Origin: Cranoglanis bouderius | Lineage: Eukaryota; Chordata; Actinopteri; Siluriformes; Cranoglanididae | Assembly: GCA_023630585.1 (NCBI GenBank) | Contig: CM042544.1 | Span: 15,361,756 to 15,425,755 of the forward strand | Reading direction: 5' to 3' | DNA length: 64,000 bases | Translations under genes and position numbers: made by a program | Shown here: piece by piece, positions 61,010 through 64,000 of the stretch | Layout: each line of letters starts with the position of its first letter | How positions within the stretch are numbered: the stretch's first letter is position 1 | Notes under the pieces: generated by a model | Seen by the model: the letters and a program-made list of their open reading frames with translations, nothing else | Told to the model about the DNA's origin: nothing | The model's database searches: none

Positions 61010-64000
61010 AACCCCCCCCCCCCCCCGCCCCCCGCCCCCCGCCTTACATCTTGTTTAGCTAATAAACCTACAATTGAAATAACAGGAACAACTGCTTTGA
61101 GGTCAGCTGCTTTAAAAAAAAACCTGCCATGTTACTTAAAGAGATAAAGATTGATGAGTTCATTCCAGGGTTTAATACAAAGCCACATGACTTCAGTATG
61201 TGCCTATTCAATAATTTTTTTCACAGGCATATCACATTTATGCTGCTGACACATCTTGTTAGGGAGGCTGTGTCCTCAAAGCATGGTCCTCAAAAGCTTC
61301 AGTAGTATGGGTTTACCATGGGGGAGTATAATTTCCACAGTGTTAACATCATACCTGTTGAAATTATACTCCCCTCCCCCAACACAGGTTTACAAGAGCA
61401 AAGACACACCACATTGATTCTGCTGACACAGTTTTGACAGAGCGTTTCGGTTACATTTGTGTTAGGTTTTAAAAATATTGAATCTCAGGGTTACAATTCC
61501 TAAGAAGAGAGAAAGTGAGAGTACACAAGAAAGACGGTGCCCTCGGCCCGCTGCACGCTTCCTGCACCAAGCGCTTTGGAGAGTTTGCCAAATGACACAC
61601 AGACACACAAAGTTCAAATGGCAGAATCTCTCTTTATTCAAAGAAAAGGCAGCATATAATAATAATAATAATTGTCAGTTTGAGTGCTATCACTGATTTA
61701 GACTGACGACTTCCACCCATGTCTAATGATTTACACCCAGAACAAATAACACACAACAAAGACAACACACAACAAAGACAACAGAAAGGTGCAATGTGGC
61801 AGTAAAGATATTTTCAAACAGCAAGAGGATCAGAAAGAGAGAAAGAAAAATAAAATAAAAAATAAAAAATAGTGTGTGTGACTGAGATGGGCTCGGTTTA
61901 TCCTCCTGTTTCAAAATTCTTTGAGCAATAGGGTTATACCATCTATATTTACAACAATGCCGCTAGAAACACTACCCAGATAGCAAATGACAGCTGGCCC
62001 ACATACCGTATGGAATGACGGTAATGACTCAACCTGAGTGTGGCTGGCTTCTGTGCCAAATGTGGGCCCAGACAAAACAAGCCAAAACTCAGCCTAAAAC
62101 CAGCTTGTTGTGTGAGGGCCAGATACGGCCCATATGACCTTTGCTATTGCCAGAACTGAACCACATGTGCCATAGTTGGCATATCGAATATTTATGCGAC
62201 GCATGCAGTACAATTGGGATGCATGAGATATCTACTTCAAGGCAAAGTAAACAAATTAAAATTATTCTTACCTCTCAGTAGATATCCCGGATCGAGCCCA
62301 CATAAAACTGTTCCTAAGAATTCCTAAGAAGAAAGAAAGTGAGAGTACACAAGAAAGACGGCGCCCTCGCCCTGCTGCACGCTTCCTGCACCAAGTGCTT
62401 GGGAGAGTTTGCCAAATGACACACAGACACACAAAGTTCACCTGTAGATTCAATGGGATGAGTAAAACAGTACTTTACTACAAAACACAGTGTGAACTAA
62501 TAAGAAATTTCAACAGCACAAACGTCATGGCTCTGAAGTTCAGGCAGCAGGGCATTCATTTCATTTCAATTTTTAAAAATGATTTGTTATTTTGCTTTGG
62601 CAACTGGTAACTTTATTCCTAATGCTGTCGAAGCCTCGGCAGTTTCAAGTTGAATGGTTCAAATATTTGTTCGGTATTTCACTATAGGAAACGCCTCGGG
62701 CATGACCGATCCTGGAAACACCAATAACACCATGTCTGTCAGTTGACAGAACAATCACGGCTGTCATGAGGGAATCTTGCCTCCCTAACATATAAAAACG
62801 CTGCTGAAGGTCTCTTCATCATTCTCATTCTCTTCCCTGATCAAACTGGAAGCTATCCTCAGCAAGACCCGCTAAGGATAGTTGCTCAACAGTTCATAGA
62901 CAAGATGTAAAGGTACGTCGCTGAACGCGGCTGATTTTGCTAGCGGGTGTATTCACTGTTACGGTGAATAGCTTATTATTTGCTTGGGATACATTAAGAG
63001 AATTAAGTAGAAAGTATGCTTCACTTTTTACGCATATGCTAGGAACAGCGTACGAGTACGTGTGATGCAAATTTCGTCATCGCAGAGTACGGGGGTACTG
63101 TATGCCTGCCGCCAGATTTTTCTAACCGCGCGTACTTTGTATTTTGTACACGCTGTTTGCACACACGCATTTAATTCTTTTGCACTATTTAGTTGTTCCA
63201 CAAGGAGGAAACATTGACCCAGGGCCGTTGATTCTCAAGGCAGTCAGAAAAAAACGTAATAAACGGAAGAGACGGCACAAGTGAATTCACCATCCCTCAC
63301 TCTTTTCTGGTCGCACCATCTTCTCTTTTGCTTTTTTAAAATTTCTTCTTTCTCTAGTAAGAACAAGTGAATGGCGACCACTAGTTCTGCAGGTGGTGGA
63401 GCAAAGGTGAAAGAAACCTCGCATCAGTGAACATGTGGCTTGATGATTTCGGGCAAGGATTCCCATCCCCTGTGCATTGCATGCCTGGGGGTGAAACATG
63501 CTCAGGTCGGCACCCATGAACCGCTAGTGTTGTCCCCACTGTACTCTCTTACCGTAAGGGTGTTGGAGAGAAGAGTGCAAGTTGTGGACGCTAATAAAGG
63601 ACAACCCTGCCTTTCTCCATTGCCCTGTGCCATGCAGTTGGGGCGAATTAATGGACGATGTCTCCGCTGAGCTGCCTCCCTTCTTCATACTGAACACTTT
63701 AGCTGGCGAAGGCAAGGAGGAGACTGACGACAACGCTATTGCTTGTCTATTAGATGAGGAGAGAGAGGAGGATGAAGACTATGTAATCCTCCCACCGAAT
63801 CTCTCTTGGCCAGGCAGTGCGTTGAGTGAGGGGTCCCCCTCCACAGTTCAGGCGGAGCTCGATTTGATTGAAATGTGTCGGATGGCAGCAGCAAAACTCT
63901 TTTGGAGTTTTGGCAGCAGGTGGGGCAGGGAGTGGAGAGAGATCTTTATGATGGCAAGAGACTGCCTTTTCATGACCCCAGCTGTCAAACAGCTCATTCC
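61010..64000 (+). repeat. Large duplicated segment, copy 2 (runs off window)
   Basis: Collinear with 30836-34000. It carries the same hairpin, direct repeats, DIRS left inverted repeat (from about 62686) and start of ORF1. Differences are few and scattered. It lies within gene C's first intron, whereas copy 1 abuts gene A's 3' flank. Confidence 0.9.
62686..64000 (+). mobile_element. DIRS-like element, copy 2, left part
   Basis: Begins with ggaaacgcctcgggcatgac and the same ORF1 start (CIACLGVKHAQVGTHE at about 63470). The window ends inside ORF1. Confidence 0.8.

Overview
The window looks like teleost fish genomic DNA. It is AT-rich and intron-rich, packed with Tc1/mariner elements, an L2-type LINE, tRNA-derived SINEs, a DIRS-like retrotransposon and (TA)n, (CA)n, (GA)n and (AAAT)n tracts. 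Two SINEs resemble the Mermaid/Merman type described in catfish, so an ostariophysan (perhaps a catfish) is my guess; species is not established. No bacterial features are present.

The only host genes I can assemble are a tandem array of type II C-type lectin receptors, all on the + strand. Gene A (14597-29629) is complete: eight coding exons, 319 residues, with a lysine/glutamate-rich cytoplasmic tail carrying two copies of a tyrosine module, one membrane segment, a short stalk and a three-exon lectin domain. Gene B (38722-52166) keeps all exons except the first. Gene C begins at 57586 with exon 1 and runs off the window. Coding exons are intact but short, so most long open frames here come from transposons or microsatellites.

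Layout: 1-7400 is repeat DNA (an inverted-repeat MITE, LTR-like blocks, minisatellites, and a dispersed repeat with two exon-like blocks). 7430-13600 is a stack of Tc1-like elements and an L2-type LINE. 13650-29630 is gene A, whose last intron swelled to 9.8 kb through nested DNA transposons. 29101-30835 is nearly identical to 51638-53369. 30836-38474 is a junction followed by a DIRS-like element with inverted terminal repeats. 38720-52170 is gene B. 53140-54650 holds Gypsy fragments. 56060-57690 is the promoter and exon 1 of gene C, and 61010-64000 is a second copy of the 30.8-34 kb segment.

Main reading: the genes arose by tandem duplication. B and C share the DIRS-containing segment, and B seems to have lost promoter and exon 1 in a deletion of about 7.6 kb whose junction is at about 30836-30840. 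Where A and B are almost identical (about 0.4% substitutions by eye), four substitutions cluster within about 40 bases of the last lectin exon and all change amino acids, which may mark diversification of the ligand surface. All homology statements come from reading by eye, without alignment software or database search.
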